Numbered from the stretch's first letter, positions 52,230 through 63,320 are shown. The stretch is 64,000 nucleotides of DNA from Petrolisthes cinctipes (GCA_033782935.1 JAWQEG010001374.1:136001-200000); one strand, 5' to 3'. The notes: a model not told the origin generated them from the sequence alone. Made by a program: numbers and translations.

Positions 52230-52457
52230 TTATAGAGTCAACAATGCGTTTGACTATTTTTCAGGCTAGTAGCAAACTTCGTTGTTTAATATTCTTTACT
52301 TTGGATAACGAGAATCAATATTCCTTGCCTGAGAAAAAATATAATAGTATGACTATATTTATGACTATTATTTAAGTTACAGTGTTCCATGATAAACATT
52401 CTATAAGTCTATTTTCTTTACAGAAAACCAGAAAAGGGATGGAAGAAAAGAAGGTGA
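49921..52457 (+). CDS. Secreted phospholipase A2, group XII-like (232 aa, 4 exons)
   Basis: Exons are 49921-50139, 50476-50550, 51678-52048 and 52424-52457, with phases 0, 0 and 2. Residues 1-24 (MRLPFCFLSAVLFLPSLLVG...) form a signal peptide. An amphipathic part follows (NLYDAVISGGRILHDVAEGV), as in group XII enzymes, then a charged linker and a Ser-rich linker. The catalytic domain runs from GCGALGLHI. CCSTHDACY carries the His153-Asp154 pair, and the Cys pattern C..CRSNKKDCD..LRSCLFGMC continues it. Group XII PLA2s hydrolyse the sn-2 ester of phospholipids, or act as inactive ligands if His is lost; here His is kept. The tail KGWKKRR is strongly basic. The family assignment rests on the CCxxHDxCY core and the GCG start, as in PLA2G12A. 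The long low-complexity linker (about residues 74-125) is unusual. Confidence 0.85.
52184..52221. repeat. (CA)n microsatellite in the last phospholipase intron
   Basis: A CA run followed by a short TA run, between exon 3 and the tiny last exon. Confidence 0.95.
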
Positions 52458-53432
52458 AGCAAAGAGGAAAGCACCAAGAGTTCCTTAAAATTAGCTACAT
52501 TACCTTTATGTTTCCAAAGCCAGTAATTCGGCCGACCGACACAGTGGCTTGACTATATGAATGAACTCGAGTCAGCTGTGTGGCTAAACCTTAATGATCC
52601 CTCCAAGATGAAGAAAACTCTATCCCCTTCATTGGAAAGAACACGTGGGATGAACGTGACTATACATATTATAACCTTTCCTCGTGATACAATTATTCCA
52701 TACTCATTAGAAATACTACCATTATACCCTTGTTATTGACTGAGACACACCACAACAACTTACTATAGATATTATATTATACTACTCTGCTCTGAGACTG
52801 ATTTGTTGATTTGTGACAATAAGCCTACAGTTCTTCAAAGCAGAATTATTTGACAGCAAATTACACAGGCAACTGACAGCCTTTATAAACAACTACTCTG
52901 CTATGGTGCTAGATTGAATTTTTTTTAGGTTATTAAAAATTTATGGTGAAAGAGCGGAATGAGACAAGATTTGAGGGATAAGGACGAGGAAGACAGGGAG
53001 AATGAATACAATAACAACAACAACAACAGAAGCCCCAAACACGGACAGAACTACGTAGAAAAACAAAGAAGAAATGGAAGAATGAAAAGTGTATATTAAT
53101 GTGATAATTGTGATGATCCAGCCAGTAGTAAGTGATAAATAGGACAGTTACCAATCAATTAACCTCTACAATATGACCAACCATTATTACCATAGCCCAT
53201 GTACCCAACAATACTATAATAATAAAGTGGATGAAAGTGAACAAAAACTCAAATAGTTTTAGTTGTCCCTTATTGTTAATGTTACCAAGACGTAAAGAGC
53301 AACGCAACAACACATGAAGAAAAATACCAGTGTGTGATGCTGGTATGATAATTACTGAGAAATTCATTATTAACCAGTGATGTTGGCATCTTGCAGGTTA
53401 ATTATTAATAACTTCCCCTAAACACAAGGCCA

Positions 53433-53543
53433 TTAAGGAGATAATATATATACACTTTTGGTACATTGGAGAGCCTTCATTCCTCCAAAAGAATACTAGG
53501 AAACCGAACCGGATTATTAGCAAGCACTGTAATACCTTCTTAA
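53433..53543. mobile_element. TTAA-flanked MITE, reverse and shortened
   Basis: TTAAGGAGATAA on the left, then TTCATTCCTCCAAAAG and AGGAAACCG, the reverse complement of the family right half, and TTAA on the right. Confidence 0.5.
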
Positions 53544-53782
53544 ACAAACCCCTTCAATGTATATAATTATGTGATGTGTTAGGGCAAAGATTGGAGGGAT
53601 CGATTTAGTGGCTTCCAATTCGTCGAGAACATGCCCAGAATAAACCAACCTCATGAAGTATACCAGAGGAGGATAATAATGTTTTGTTGTAAAGAAGACT
53701 GTAGTATCCCTCTATAAATTTCCATGGGTGAATATCATGGTTAGATGTTTATTAGAATAGGATGATAGTGAGATTCAATGGG

Positions 53783-53943
53783 TTAAGGTGGAAATTTTGT
53801 GTTGGTAAATTTGGAGCAACTGAATCCTCCACACTATTCCAAGCAACAGAACACCATTATTTTGGTTCATCTGGTCCTGTTTCCTGGCATACTTTGGAGG
53901 AATCAAGACACTCCAATGTAACAAAAGTGAATTACCCCCTTAA
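53783..53943. mobile_element. TTAA-flanked MITE
   Basis: Starts TTAAGGTGGAAAT and ends AATTACCCCCTTAA. The interior has GAATCCTCCACACTATTCC mirrored by TACTTTGGAGGAATCAAG. It is 161 bp. Confidence 0.8.
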
Positions 53944-54582
53944 AGAGAAGACACCTCCGCTACATAGGGATGGTATATATATATGAGGCTTAGAGCGGCC
54001 AAACATATCATACTAAGCTCATCCTGCATGAAAGGTTATATACGAACGTCATCAAAATTATATAATGCCTTTATTTCCTCTCTGGCTGCAGACTCATCAG
54101 GAGAGAGACATTCCACAACACACTGTACAGGTCACGGGACATCCACTACAACATGATCATCAACAACAACAACAATAACAACAACCATGATGGTAATTGT
54201 GACGTCAACAAAGACTTCAACAACAACAACAACAGCAACAAGAACAAATGCTACAACTCATAAAAATATATATAAAATAATCGATAAATCATCAGTAATA
54301 TGAATAATAACACTGAGGCCCAATATATATTTATGTACGCACCTGTCTTGATTTCAGTCATAAACATTTAAGAATAATAACTTGAACTAATTATGGTATG
54401 TAGTATGGGATCATCAGTTTTCATTTTGTTCACTTTCTGTTGAGAAGAGCAACACACACAGCTTGAATATGATGTGATGATTGTGTAGATGAGAGTGACA
54501 AATGGTGAAAAAAACAAACAATGACGAGTGTGGGTGATGGTGATGGTATTCTGATGATGATGATGATGCGAGACTTTTCACT

Positions 54583-56133
54583 ATGACTACAATGATGCTT
54601 CTATTATCACAACACCATCGACTGCCTACCCACAACGTTACATGTGAGGGCAAGCTGGTGGAGGGTGTGGGTGTGGATGAAGAGATGGTGGTGGTGGAGG
54701 GCGTGGGTGTGGATGACCAGGTAATGTTGGGTGTGGTGGGCGTGGTGATGACTGCAATGGGCGTGTTAGGGAACGGGTTGATCCTCGTACTTATCTGTAG
54801 GACCCGAGTCATGTTGTGTTCAGGGATAAACAAACTCTTGGCGACTGGAGCCCTTTGTGACTGCCTGAGTTGCGTGATCCTCCTACCCGTGGACATAATA
54901 TCCCTGGTTGGGCGTGGGTGGCTGGTCTCCGTCTCCCTGTGTCACGCCCACGCCGCCCTGAGCAGCGTGTTGAGTGTGGAGGGCGTAGTGGTGCTGCTGG
55001 CTATCTGTGTGGACCGTTACTGCCTTCTGCTCAGCCGTCAGGTGAGTCTGGTCAGGTCCTACGCCTCTTGGATCATCACTAGTACTTGGGTCTTCAGCTT
55101 CTGCCTGGCCCTTCCTCCCCTCCTCGGTCTTGGGGAATTCACTGGTCCGTCGTCCCTCCCGTCTGGCCTCACACACTGCCTTTGGAGACCTACAGTGCCA
55201 ATATCAGGGTGGGACATTTGTTACATATGCGCCAGGTTCTGTTTCTCGTACCTATTGGGAGTTTTGTCCATAGCCTTGTGCTTGGCGAGTATCCGGACAC
55301 AATCGGCCAAAGTGCACAGCAAGACCGACGATAGTGAGGAAACAGTGAGTGTGGATGAGGAAGAGGAGGAGAAAGATGAGGCTAGGGGTGGGAGTGAGGC
55401 TGCAGGGAGAGGCACAGATAAAGAGGCAGGGGAAGGAAACGCTACAATGACAGGAGAAGTAAGAGAGAAAGGAGAGAAGAGCACGATTAGACCTAACAGG
55501 GCTACAAAAATAATAATGGTACGATCCAAAACCATAAATGAACATGATGCAACGAACTCACACGAAGAAGAAAACCCCCAAACTACTCAAGCATCAACTA
55601 GGGGAATAAACAGCGATGCCACGACACCAACACCAAACCACTCCAAGCACCAACACCAACACCAGCAACAGCAACAGCAACAGCAGAGGTCGTGGCCTCC
55701 TGACCCTTGCCACCAACACCAACACCACCAACACCATCCTTACACCATCACCCACCAAGGATACAAGAGGCGTAAACTGACTACCATATTGTTACTTTCA
55801 CTAGTGATGGTGGTGTGTCGTGGTCCCCTCTCCGTCGCCATGATCATTCATTCCCTCTCTCCAGATTCCCTCAGGTACTACAACATATTCACGTGGCTGC
55901 TGTGGTGGGCTTACCTTCAGCCAGTACTCTTCCCCGTCATCTACGCCGTCAGGATAAGTAAACTGCGTCGGGAACTGGAGGATCTTTTCCCTTGGGTAAC
56001 TCGGTTCATGCCGGAGCCTTCAAGAAAGAGACGTTTCAAATATGTGATTCGAAACAACAGAAATGATCCACTCACCTCACTACATCCACCACCACCACCA
56101 ACCCTCATCCACCTCCTTGTAACCCTTGTATAA
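54583..56133 (+). CDS. Orphan rhodopsin-family (class A) GPCR, 516 aa, single exon
   Basis: Seven hydrophobic segments are readable. TM1 has GNGLILVLI (N64, position 1.50). TM2 has LATGALCDCL (D93, 2.50). TM3 starts at C120 and ends CVDRY (DRY, 144-146). TM4 has W169 and LPPLLGLG. C199 can pair with C120. TM5 lies near 214-237 and TM6 near 398-425. TM7 ends WWAYLQPVLFPVIYAVRI. The N-terminus has a glycosylation site (NVT at 18-20). The third intracellular loop is about 160 residues, with an acidic run (259-263), a Gln run (361-368) and His-rich parts. TM6 has CRGP instead of CWxP, and TM7 has FPVIY instead of NPxxY. The DRY motif and LPPL in TM4 resemble amine-type or orphan receptors; the ligand cannot be told. 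The frame is intact and uses the first ATG. It lacks introns in the core, so a retrocopy origin is possible. Confidence 0.85.
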   Translation: MTTMMLLLSQHHRLPTHNVTCEGKLVEGVGVDEEMVVVEGVGVDDQVMLGVVGVVMTAMGVLGNGLILVLICRTRVMLCSGINKLLATGALCDCLSCVILLPVDIISLVGRGWLVSVSLCHAHAALSSVLSVEGVVVLLAICVDRYCLLLSRQVSLVRSYASWIITSTWVFSFCLALPPLLGLGEFTGPSSLPSGLTHCLWRPTVPISGWDICYICARFCFSYLLGVLSIALCLASIRTQSAKVHSKTDDSEETVSVDEEEEEKDEARGGSEAAGRGTDKEAGEGNATMTGEVREKGEKSTIRPNRATKIIMVRSKTINEHDATNSHEEENPQTTQASTRGINSDATTPTPNHSKHQHQHQQQQQQQQRSWPPDPCHQHQHHQHHPYTITHQGYKRRKLTTILLLSLVMVVCRGPLSVAMIIHSLSPDSLRYYNIFTWLLWWAYLQPVLFPVIYAVRISKLRRELEDLFPWVTRFMPEPSRKRRFKYVIRNNRNDPLTSLHPPPPPTLIHLLVTLV

Positions 56134-56845
56134 TACTCAACACGAGGGAGTTCGGAGGGTCTATTAACCTGTAAAGCGGGAATCACACCAATACAAAATT
56201 TTCTACGTCTTCTGGCCGGTCTGAATGCATCTTCTTCCTAAAAACTTTTCTCCGAGTTTTAGAACACTGCCTCAAATCTGTATGAAGCCTGTTCTGAAAA
56301 CGAAGAATTATAGACAGAGAATGGAAGAATTGGAGCAAGTGTAATCGACCTATTAAAAGTTATCTTTACATGACTAAATTATCACGAGCACGAGAAATCA
56401 AAATATTACAGTTAGTCTTAAAGGCACACATTTTCTTTGATGAATGATGGCAAGAAAACTATTACTATAAGTCTAGCGATGACTTAAACAAGTAGGTATT
56501 CGTACGAGTGTTACCATCAATATCCATTATATAACCCTAACTTTATGGCCTTTAGTGGCAATGGTCCCCTGAGTGTTTGGGCTTTTATTAAACGTAAATA
56601 GAAAACTTGAAAAAATGTACGAGTGTGTCGATATTGTAGAAAATTAAGACGCTGTATAAATTTATGAAGTATAAATTCGTTTCTACATTGTTAAAAAAAA
56701 AAAATGTTTACAAATTTCAGATGCCGTAATTATGTTGATTTTCTTGTAACAAACAATATCATTTAGCGTTTGCCTAAATACTATATCAAGGCATCAGTCG
56801 TTATTAAGGGATTTTTAATGAGATATTTATGCATTTATTTTTCAC

Positions 56846-57016
56846 TTAAGGGAGTATATAGCACATTGTTTTGGGTGGTTAAGCTGGAGCAAATGATTCC
56901 TCCAAACTATTCCAGACAACAGGATACCATTAATTTTCTTCATGTGGGTCTGTTTCCTGGCATACTTTGGAGGAATCAAGGCGCTCCAAGCTATCAAAAG
57001 TATACCATCCCATTAA
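56846..57016. mobile_element. TTAA-flanked MITE
   Basis: TTAAGGGAGTATA on the left and ATACCATCCCATTAA on the right. The core GATTCCTCCAAACTATTCC and its mirror TTTGGAGGAATCAAGGC are clear. Confidence 0.8.
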
Positions 57017-57253
57017 AATGAAGTTATCTACAAATGTAAAAAATGTATGTGACTTAATTTTTAAAGAGAATAAAATACACATTACCTTGTATGACTGTAG
57101 TTGTCTCGTGTTAATCGATTGATGTTCTTAAACCAATTTTTGTCACGTACATACACACATACAGTACATACACAGACTACATACCGGTACATACATACAT
57201 AATATATATTTCAGAGTTTATAAGTTGTAATATGGACCGTAGATTCCCGTTTG

Positions 57254-57290
57254 GCGTATATACATACATACATACATACATACATAACCT
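57254..57290. repeat. (TACA)n microsatellite
   Basis: A tetranucleotide run. Similar short stretches occur at 57150-57200. Confidence 0.85.
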
Positions 57291-57506
57291 AGTTTTTGTC
57301 AGAAGGTGAGATATATCATACAGACATCAAACACTATACAGGTGTACAAATATATTTTTCCCTTGGGAGAAGAGATGGGAAAGATGGAGAAGGGTCATGG
57401 AAAAAGTAAAGTATTAGAGAATATGATTATTATAAGCACTGTATGAGTATATATATGTATATATATATATAAATATATATGTGTGTGGATTCCCACTACT
57501 CCATGA

Positions 57507-57545
<39 letters not shown>
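57507..57545. repeat. (GA)n microsatellite
   Basis: A perfect GA run that leads into a G-rich tract. Confidence 0.95.
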
Positions 57546-57550
<5 letters not shown>

Positions 57551-57639
57551 TAGGGGGGGGGGAAGGGAGGGGTCACCACAGCTGCTCTCACGCAATAAAT
57601 CTCATAATCGAATCTGCTCTTGTTGGTAGCAAAAGGAAG

Positions 57640-58140
57640 TGTGTGTGTGTGTGTGTGTGTGGGGACGGGGGGGGGGGAGGAGTTGAGGGGGAGAACAAGC
57701 AGAGGGAGCAGACTGGGGGGTCGACGTGGAAAGGGAGGAGGGGGGGAGCCGTTAGGGGGGGGGGAAGAGGGGGCAGCAGAGTGGGGGGAGTGGAAGGGGG
57801 AGGAGGTCGTGAGGGAAGGTTGGAAGGGGGGGGGACAGGGGCAGAAAGGGAGGGTGGATGCCGTGATGGGGGGGGGAGGGGGAAGATAGGGGCGGAAATA
57901 AGGACAGCCAGGGATGGAGAAAGACGGGGGGGGGGATGGGGGGGGGGGCTACGAGGGCAGGGTGTGAAGGGGGGATAGACAAGGGGAGAATAAATATGAG
58001 AAAACAGAGGAATGACAGAGAGAGAAAAGATAAGAGGGAGAAGGGGAAGTGGTGGAAGAGAGGGAGAGAGAGAGGAAGGTAGGGAAAGGAAATAGGGAAA
58101 GATGAGAGGAGGGAGGGAAGAAAGGGGAGGAGGGACTAAA
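57640..58140. repeat. G-rich, purine-dominated tract
   Basis: Dozens of runs of 4 to 10 G are separated by short A/C/T-containing spacers, then GGGAGA-type sequence. Open frames in this stretch have only Gly/Arg/Glu or Pro/Ser composition and are not genes. Confidence 0.9.
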
Positions 58141-58299
58141 GTCAATCTCTCCACAATATTAATCCTAACAGGCCTTGAGAGGATGGGGGAGGGAGGGGGG
58201 ATGGGAGCGAGGACATGTATGGTACTTGATGTTATTAGGTGATATGGGAGACAGTCTATATGGCAGTGGGGGGAGGAGGAGGAGGAGGAGAGGGAAAAT

Positions 58300-58355
58300 G
58301 AAGAGGAGAGAGAGAGAGAGAAATAAGAGAGAGGAGGAAAGGGAGAGAAATACCG

Positions 58356-58412
<57 letters not shown>
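58300..58412. repeat. (GA)n microsatellite block
   Basis: Interrupted GA repeats, then a perfect run from about 58360 to 58412. Confidence 0.95.
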
Positions 58413-58416
<4 letters not shown>

Positions 58417-58562
58417 TAACAGGATCTGGTTTATACTGTATTTACCTTTATTTATGTAATAACTTTATGTAATAACTACCGATGTGTGAGATCCGTATAT
58501 ACCGTCGGCTGAAACTATGATGTCCTTCGGGATTGACAAGGAATTCGTTATTGACACATGTA

Positions 58563-58641
58563 CAATTGCCAGCACTTATAACTGGTACAGGACTAAAGAA
58601 CTGACAAGGCTGACTGTACTAGTTGTAAGTGCTGGCAACTG
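58563..58641. mobile_element. Small TA-flanked hairpin
   Basis: Ends CAATTGCCAGCACTTA and TAAGTGCTGGCAACTG lie next to TA on both sides. At 79 bp it may be a reduced relative of the element at 39342. Confidence 0.65.
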
Positions 58642-58729
58642 TATGTATGTAAGCATTAATTTGTATCTACACATGCTTTCGTGATTGGGGAACACTCTTG
58701 TATTAACTAGTTTTCAGCAAAAACACGCC

Positions 58730-58893
58730 TTAAGGTGGAAGTACAGTGTTGGTAAATCTGGTGCAAACGATTCCTCCAAACTATTCCAAGCAACAGAACA
58801 CCATTATTATTTTTGTTCATCTGGTCCTGTTTCCTGGCATACTTTGGAGGAATCAAGGCACTCCAATGTAACAAAAGTGAATTACCCCCTTAA
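58730..58893. mobile_element. TTAA-flanked MITE
   Basis: Starts TTAAGGTGGAAGT and ends AATTACCCCCTTAA. It is nearly identical to the copy at 53783, sharing CATCTGGTCCTGTTTCCTGG. Confidence 0.85.
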
Positions 58894-59017
58894 TCCTATC
58901 TTCGTAATATAAGTATGTTTACAATAATACAATGTTTGAGAAGTGGTGATAGATTTTATAATTATATAGAACTCACAAACATCACTCATTACTTACCTAA
59001 AGAGCATAAAGTTCATA

Positions 59018-59204
59018 TTAAAGAGGTATATCACAGTGTTGGTAAATCTGGAGCAACTGATTCCCTCAAACAAACTATTCCAGGCAAAAGACCAAGAACC
59101 ATTATTTTCATTCATCCGGTGTTGTTCCCTGGCTTATATTATACTTTGGAGGAAATCAAGGCGCTTCAATGTGCCAAAATTATACCTATATATATATACC
59201 CACT
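59018..59204. mobile_element. TTAA-flanked MITE, diverged right end
   Basis: Starts TTAAAGAGGTATATCACAG, then GTTGGTAAATCTGGAGCAAC. The right end reads CCACTTGAG, so the terminal TTAA has been lost. Confidence 0.65.
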
Positions 59205-59424
59205 TGAGTAACTGAGAGGAGACCACCAGATCACCAACCACCCCATCATACACAGACAACAAATACACTACATGAGGGTGGTGGATGCAGCTACAGGGAC
59301 AGGAAAGGATAATCCATACACTACAACTATAATGACAAGAATGAAGTGTTATGTTCCTTGTATGTCTCCCGGATGCTCTTCATGCTGGCAGCCCCCTCCT
59401 CAACTCCTATAGTAGTTCCTTCCT

Positions 59425-59725
59425 CTTCCGTGACCCCCCTTCCACACCTCTCCTCTCTTCTCCTTTCCAATGACCCCCCTCCCACATCTCTCCTCTCCTC
59501 TCCTTTCCCATGACTCCCCTCCCACACCTCTCCTCTCCTCTCCCATGACCCCCCTCCCACATCTCTCCTCTCCTCTCCCATGACCCCCCTCCCACACCTC
59601 TCCTCTCCTCTCCCATGACCCCCTCCCACACCTCTCCTCTCCTCTCCAATGACCCATCTCCCACACCTCTCCTCTCCTCTCCTCTCCCATAACCCCCTCC
59701 CACACCTCTCCTCTCCTCTCCTTCT
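59425..59725. repeat. Minisatellite with a 35-bp unit
   Basis: About eight tandem units of the type CCCTCCCACACCTCTCCTC followed by TCCTCTCCCATGACCC, with 35 to 42 bases per unit. Because 35 is not a multiple of three, open frames arise in several registers on the minus strand; these are not genes. Confidence 0.9.
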
Positions 59726-60687
59726 ACCCTCGACACTCTTATACTTCCTCTATATACTACTTCCAGTCTTCTTCCCTATTCTTCTAGCATCTTCATACTC
59801 CCCTCTTTCCTCTATACCACTTCCCCTATTCTCCCATTCCCTAATTTCTTCTCCTCTCTTTCCTTTATTATACCATTCTTTTTTCTATGTCCCTTTCCCC
59901 TCGTCTTCCTCGTTACCACCTACGTACCTCCATTCTTCCTTCTCCATGTAACCCCCTCTCTCCTCTTTTTCCCCACCTCCATCTGGTCCATTCACTCCAC
60001 ATCTCTCGTACCAGTAGCCCCCTCCCCTCCCCCCCCCACCACCATCCTGTAAATATATAGTCTCCTTGTCGCTTCTCCCCCCCCTGCAGCATCCATCCCC
60101 CCCTTCCCCCCTGACACCGGACATATAAATACCCTAATTTTGCTTGATTGTTTGGCTCTCACATCTCTTCCTGCGTCCCCTCACACCCTCACATCCCTTC
60201 CCCTCTTTCCTGTTCTCTTGCCACCTCTCGTCCCTCCTTGCCCTCTCCTTCCATCCCCTATAGCTCCTCCTTGCATCTTCTCAACCTTTCATTCATTCTC
60301 CTTTCGTTCCTTCTGCCTTCGTCCTTAATTCCCCTTTCGTTCCTACCACCACCACTACCACCAACACTATTTCTCTCACCATTTCCATCATCACCACCAC
60401 CACCACCACCACCGACATCACCAACCCATTTCTCGTCGCCCCTCCCTCTCGCTTGTCTCCCCTCGTTGTTGTCATTACTTCCCCTCACCTCCCCCCCCCC
60501 CACTCGTTCCTCCCCCCCTCTCCCCCCCCCTCCATCCCGGCATGACGAGACAAATGGATGTACCCGGGGGTCGCCTCACACAATCACAGCCACTTACCAG
60601 CCCCTTGTGTGTATGTGTGTTATGTGTGTGTGTGTGTGTGTGTGTGAAAGGGGAGAGGGGGGGGGATCAAAATTTAGTTAGTTAGTT

Positions 60688-60690
<3 letters not shown>
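59726..60690. repeat. Pyrimidine-rich low-complexity tract
   Basis: Long CT/C-rich sequence with CCACCA runs (60345-60415), C runs (60490-60540) and a GT run (60615-60645). No gene is seen. Confidence 0.8.

Positions 60691-60749
<59 letters not shown>
60691..60749. repeat. Compound (CT)n(CA)n microsatellite
   Basis: A CT run directly followed by a CA run. Confidence 0.95.
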
Positions 60750-61161
60750 TTCCCTGCCTGTAGTAAAACCCAATGTCACTCTCCTTGTCTGTTTTCATTT
60801 CCATAGTCTCTTCACTCACGGATTTGTTCTCATCATTTCTGCCATTCCTAGTCAACGTCATTCACCTCCTCTCATCGTGGCTCAATTGTCTCAAGATTTA
60901 GCATAGCATTAAGCCCAGTTTTCCTCCTCCAGTCTTACACAGCACAATTTTATTTTTTTTATCCCTCTCGCTCCTCCTCGAAACGTTGACCCCAAAGGAA
61001 TGATTGCTGAGACGAGTTTTGCCCCGAGTTGAATGGAAGAATGGTAAAGGTCGACCTGCCATGATAAAAATATATATAAATAAATAAATAAATAATAAAA
61101 CTAAATAAATGTGTAAAAGTAACTCTTGCGGGTATGATGAAAGTCCTCAAAATTCTTGTGA

Positions 61162-61162
<1 letters not shown>

Positions 61163-61218
<56 letters not shown>
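61163..61218. repeat. (ATT)n microsatellite
   Basis: About 18 ATT units. Confidence 0.97.
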
Positions 61219-61219
<1 letters not shown>

Positions 61220-61312
61220 CTTGGATCTGAAGGCATGATAGACGTAGGGGTCAGAAAACATGTTGTCTCTATTGACAGTAGATGAAGTCGACAGATATGA
61301 ATATTTGTTTAG

Positions 61313-61459
61313 TTAATTTTCTTGAAAAATCATGTAAATCTGGAGCAACTGCAGACTCCTCCAAATTATTCCAAGTAACAGGTCACCATTATATTTGTTC
61401 ATGTTGTCCCTTCTTTTGGCATACTATGGAGGAATCAAGGCACTTTATTATACCCTTAA
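61313..61459. mobile_element. TTAA-flanked MITE (left of a pair)
   Basis: The core GTAAATCTGGAGCAACTG and ACTATGGAGGAATCAAGGCA is present. The left end is diverged, and the right TTAA (61456-61459) is shared with the next element. Confidence 0.7.
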
Positions 61460-61617
61460 GGGAAGTAACCTGTTGTGGCCATATTGGAGCATAGGTAGCC
61501 CTCCAAACTCCATCATGAAACACGCATCTACAGTTTTGTGAGGAGGGATTCTGTTGCTTGAGATATCTTGGAGGAATCAGAGCCACCGAATTTCCCACAG
61601 CAGGTTACTTCCCTTAA
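61456..61617. mobile_element. TTAA-flanked MITE (right of a pair)
   Basis: Near-perfect ends TTAAGGGAAGTAACCTGTTG and CAGCAGGTTACTTCCCTTAA. The interior has CTTGGAGGAATCAGAGCC. Confidence 0.8.
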
Positions 61618-61867
61618 TTAAGTCGACACGGTTTCAATTTTACAGGAAAGCAATTATGTCCGACACTATACTTCTGTTCTGAACTTCATATAGAGGGTGT
61701 GACACGAAATTATTCTGTGTTGAGCTTGGCTAAAGGGCACACGATAAAAAAGGTAATGGTAAATACTGTACACTAATATTATTGTGATGCTAAAGTTAAA
61801 TTTTGTCATGCATGCTTTTTCTCCAACCACACCCTCAGTGAATCTACCGTTATTCAATTTACCATCA

Positions 61868-61868
61868 T

Positions 61869-61917
<49 letters not shown>
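61868..61917. repeat. (CT)n microsatellite
   Basis: A perfect CT run. Confidence 0.97.
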
Positions 61918-61920
<3 letters not shown>

Positions 61921-62199
61921 TGGTTGGATAGTGGTTGAAAGAGAGGATAGTTATAGCACCTTCATCACGCCACGCCCTATAGCTCTAATTTGTGACATGT
62001 GTCGAGAACCCAAACTATGTTCTCTTCTCTCTTTTTCTCTCTGGGGCTTTGTTTACGTCCGAGGGGTGATGGCGGCCACGGAGACAAAAGACAGACGAGA
62101 GGCGTAATTGGCGGGGCGGGATCATCCGACGCCCATCATTGATTTTCACTTGTTTTTTCCCTCTTGTTTACCCTGATCCCTCATCCCTGGAGAGCTAAT

Positions 62200-62980
62200 A
62201 ACAGGTTGGTTGGTTGGAGGGAGGGAGGAGAGAAGGAGAGGAGGGAGGGGAGGGAAGGGGGGAGGGAGGAGGTGAGGACAGAAGTGTAAGGAAAAGGGAG
62301 GGGAAGGTAAAATATGAGAGGCGGGAAAGATCAGAAGTGTATCACAGAGTAGATTAATATTACAGGAGGAAGGGAGGAAGAGGGGAGGTGAAGAGGGAAC
62401 TATAACAGACGAAGGGAATGGATAAAAATAAACAGGTAGAGAGGGAATGCAGAAAGGATGGGAAAGGATACTGAGAAATGGCAAGCAATGATAAATGTAG
62501 GAAATGAGGGAGAAAAGACAAATTGAACGGATAATTGGGATATGACAATTGAATATAGGAATTAAGAGAGAAAAATGATAAATGTGAAGTGAAAGGATAA
62601 AAACAGAATTGAATAGAAAGGAAAGATGAGTGACAGAGCAACATTATCAGAAGGAAGGAATGATAAAAGTGATAAAGATGAGAAAGTGAGAGTAAGTTTC
62701 AATGAAATGAAGAGAAAGAAAAAGAAAGGGAAAGGAATGAACTAAGTAAAAAGGAGGAAGAGGGAGACGCAGATGAATATACGGTAGTGAGAGGTACTTA
62801 AAAGAATAAAAATAAATCAATGGGAAGAAGCAACGTGAGGGAACAACACAGAAGGCAAAGTAAGAGAGGAAAAAGTGATGCAAAGGGGGAATAAGAAAAG
62901 GCGAAAAGAAAGAGAGATAGAGATAGTGAGAGGGATAGAAAGGGTATAACCATGGGATATAACTAACAGGCATCACCCCC
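62200..62980. other. Purine-rich low-complexity DNA
   Basis: A GGA/GAAA-rich strand with no gene. Open frames on the minus strand are Ser/Pro/Phe-rich by composition only. Confidence 0.7.
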
Positions 62981-63149
62981 CTCTCTCTCTCTCTCTCTCT
63001 CCTGGCGTGACGAGTTAAGTGGCACCAAGGGACGAGAGAAAACGTTTGTTGTTGACTTCCCAGGGGAGACTATTGAGGAGTGTGTTGTGGGGAGGGGGGA
63101 CAGGAAATATACCATGAATAGGCCTTAATTTGATACCTCGTAATATAAC

Positions 63150-63320
<171 letters not shown>

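Larger units (their letters stand above)
52458..54582. other. Intergenic DNA between phospholipase and GPCR genes
   Basis: Mostly AT-rich. It holds two TTAA-flanked MITE copies (53433-53543 and 53783-53943) and CAA-rich simple sequence at 54150-54250. AATAAA at about 53220 could serve the phospholipase transcript, but is 760 bases from its stop. Confidence 0.45.

Noticed and set aside
54414..54896. Thr/Pro/His-rich reading frame on the minus strand
   Set aside because: It is antisense to the start of the GPCR, which has clear transmembrane motifs on the plus strand.
57588..58154. 188-residue Pro/Ser reading frame
   Set aside because: Composition only; it is the complement of the G-rich tract.
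59327..59736. Overlapping Gly/Arg/Glu reading frames on the minus strand
   Set aside because: They arise from a 35-bp minisatellite read in different registers.
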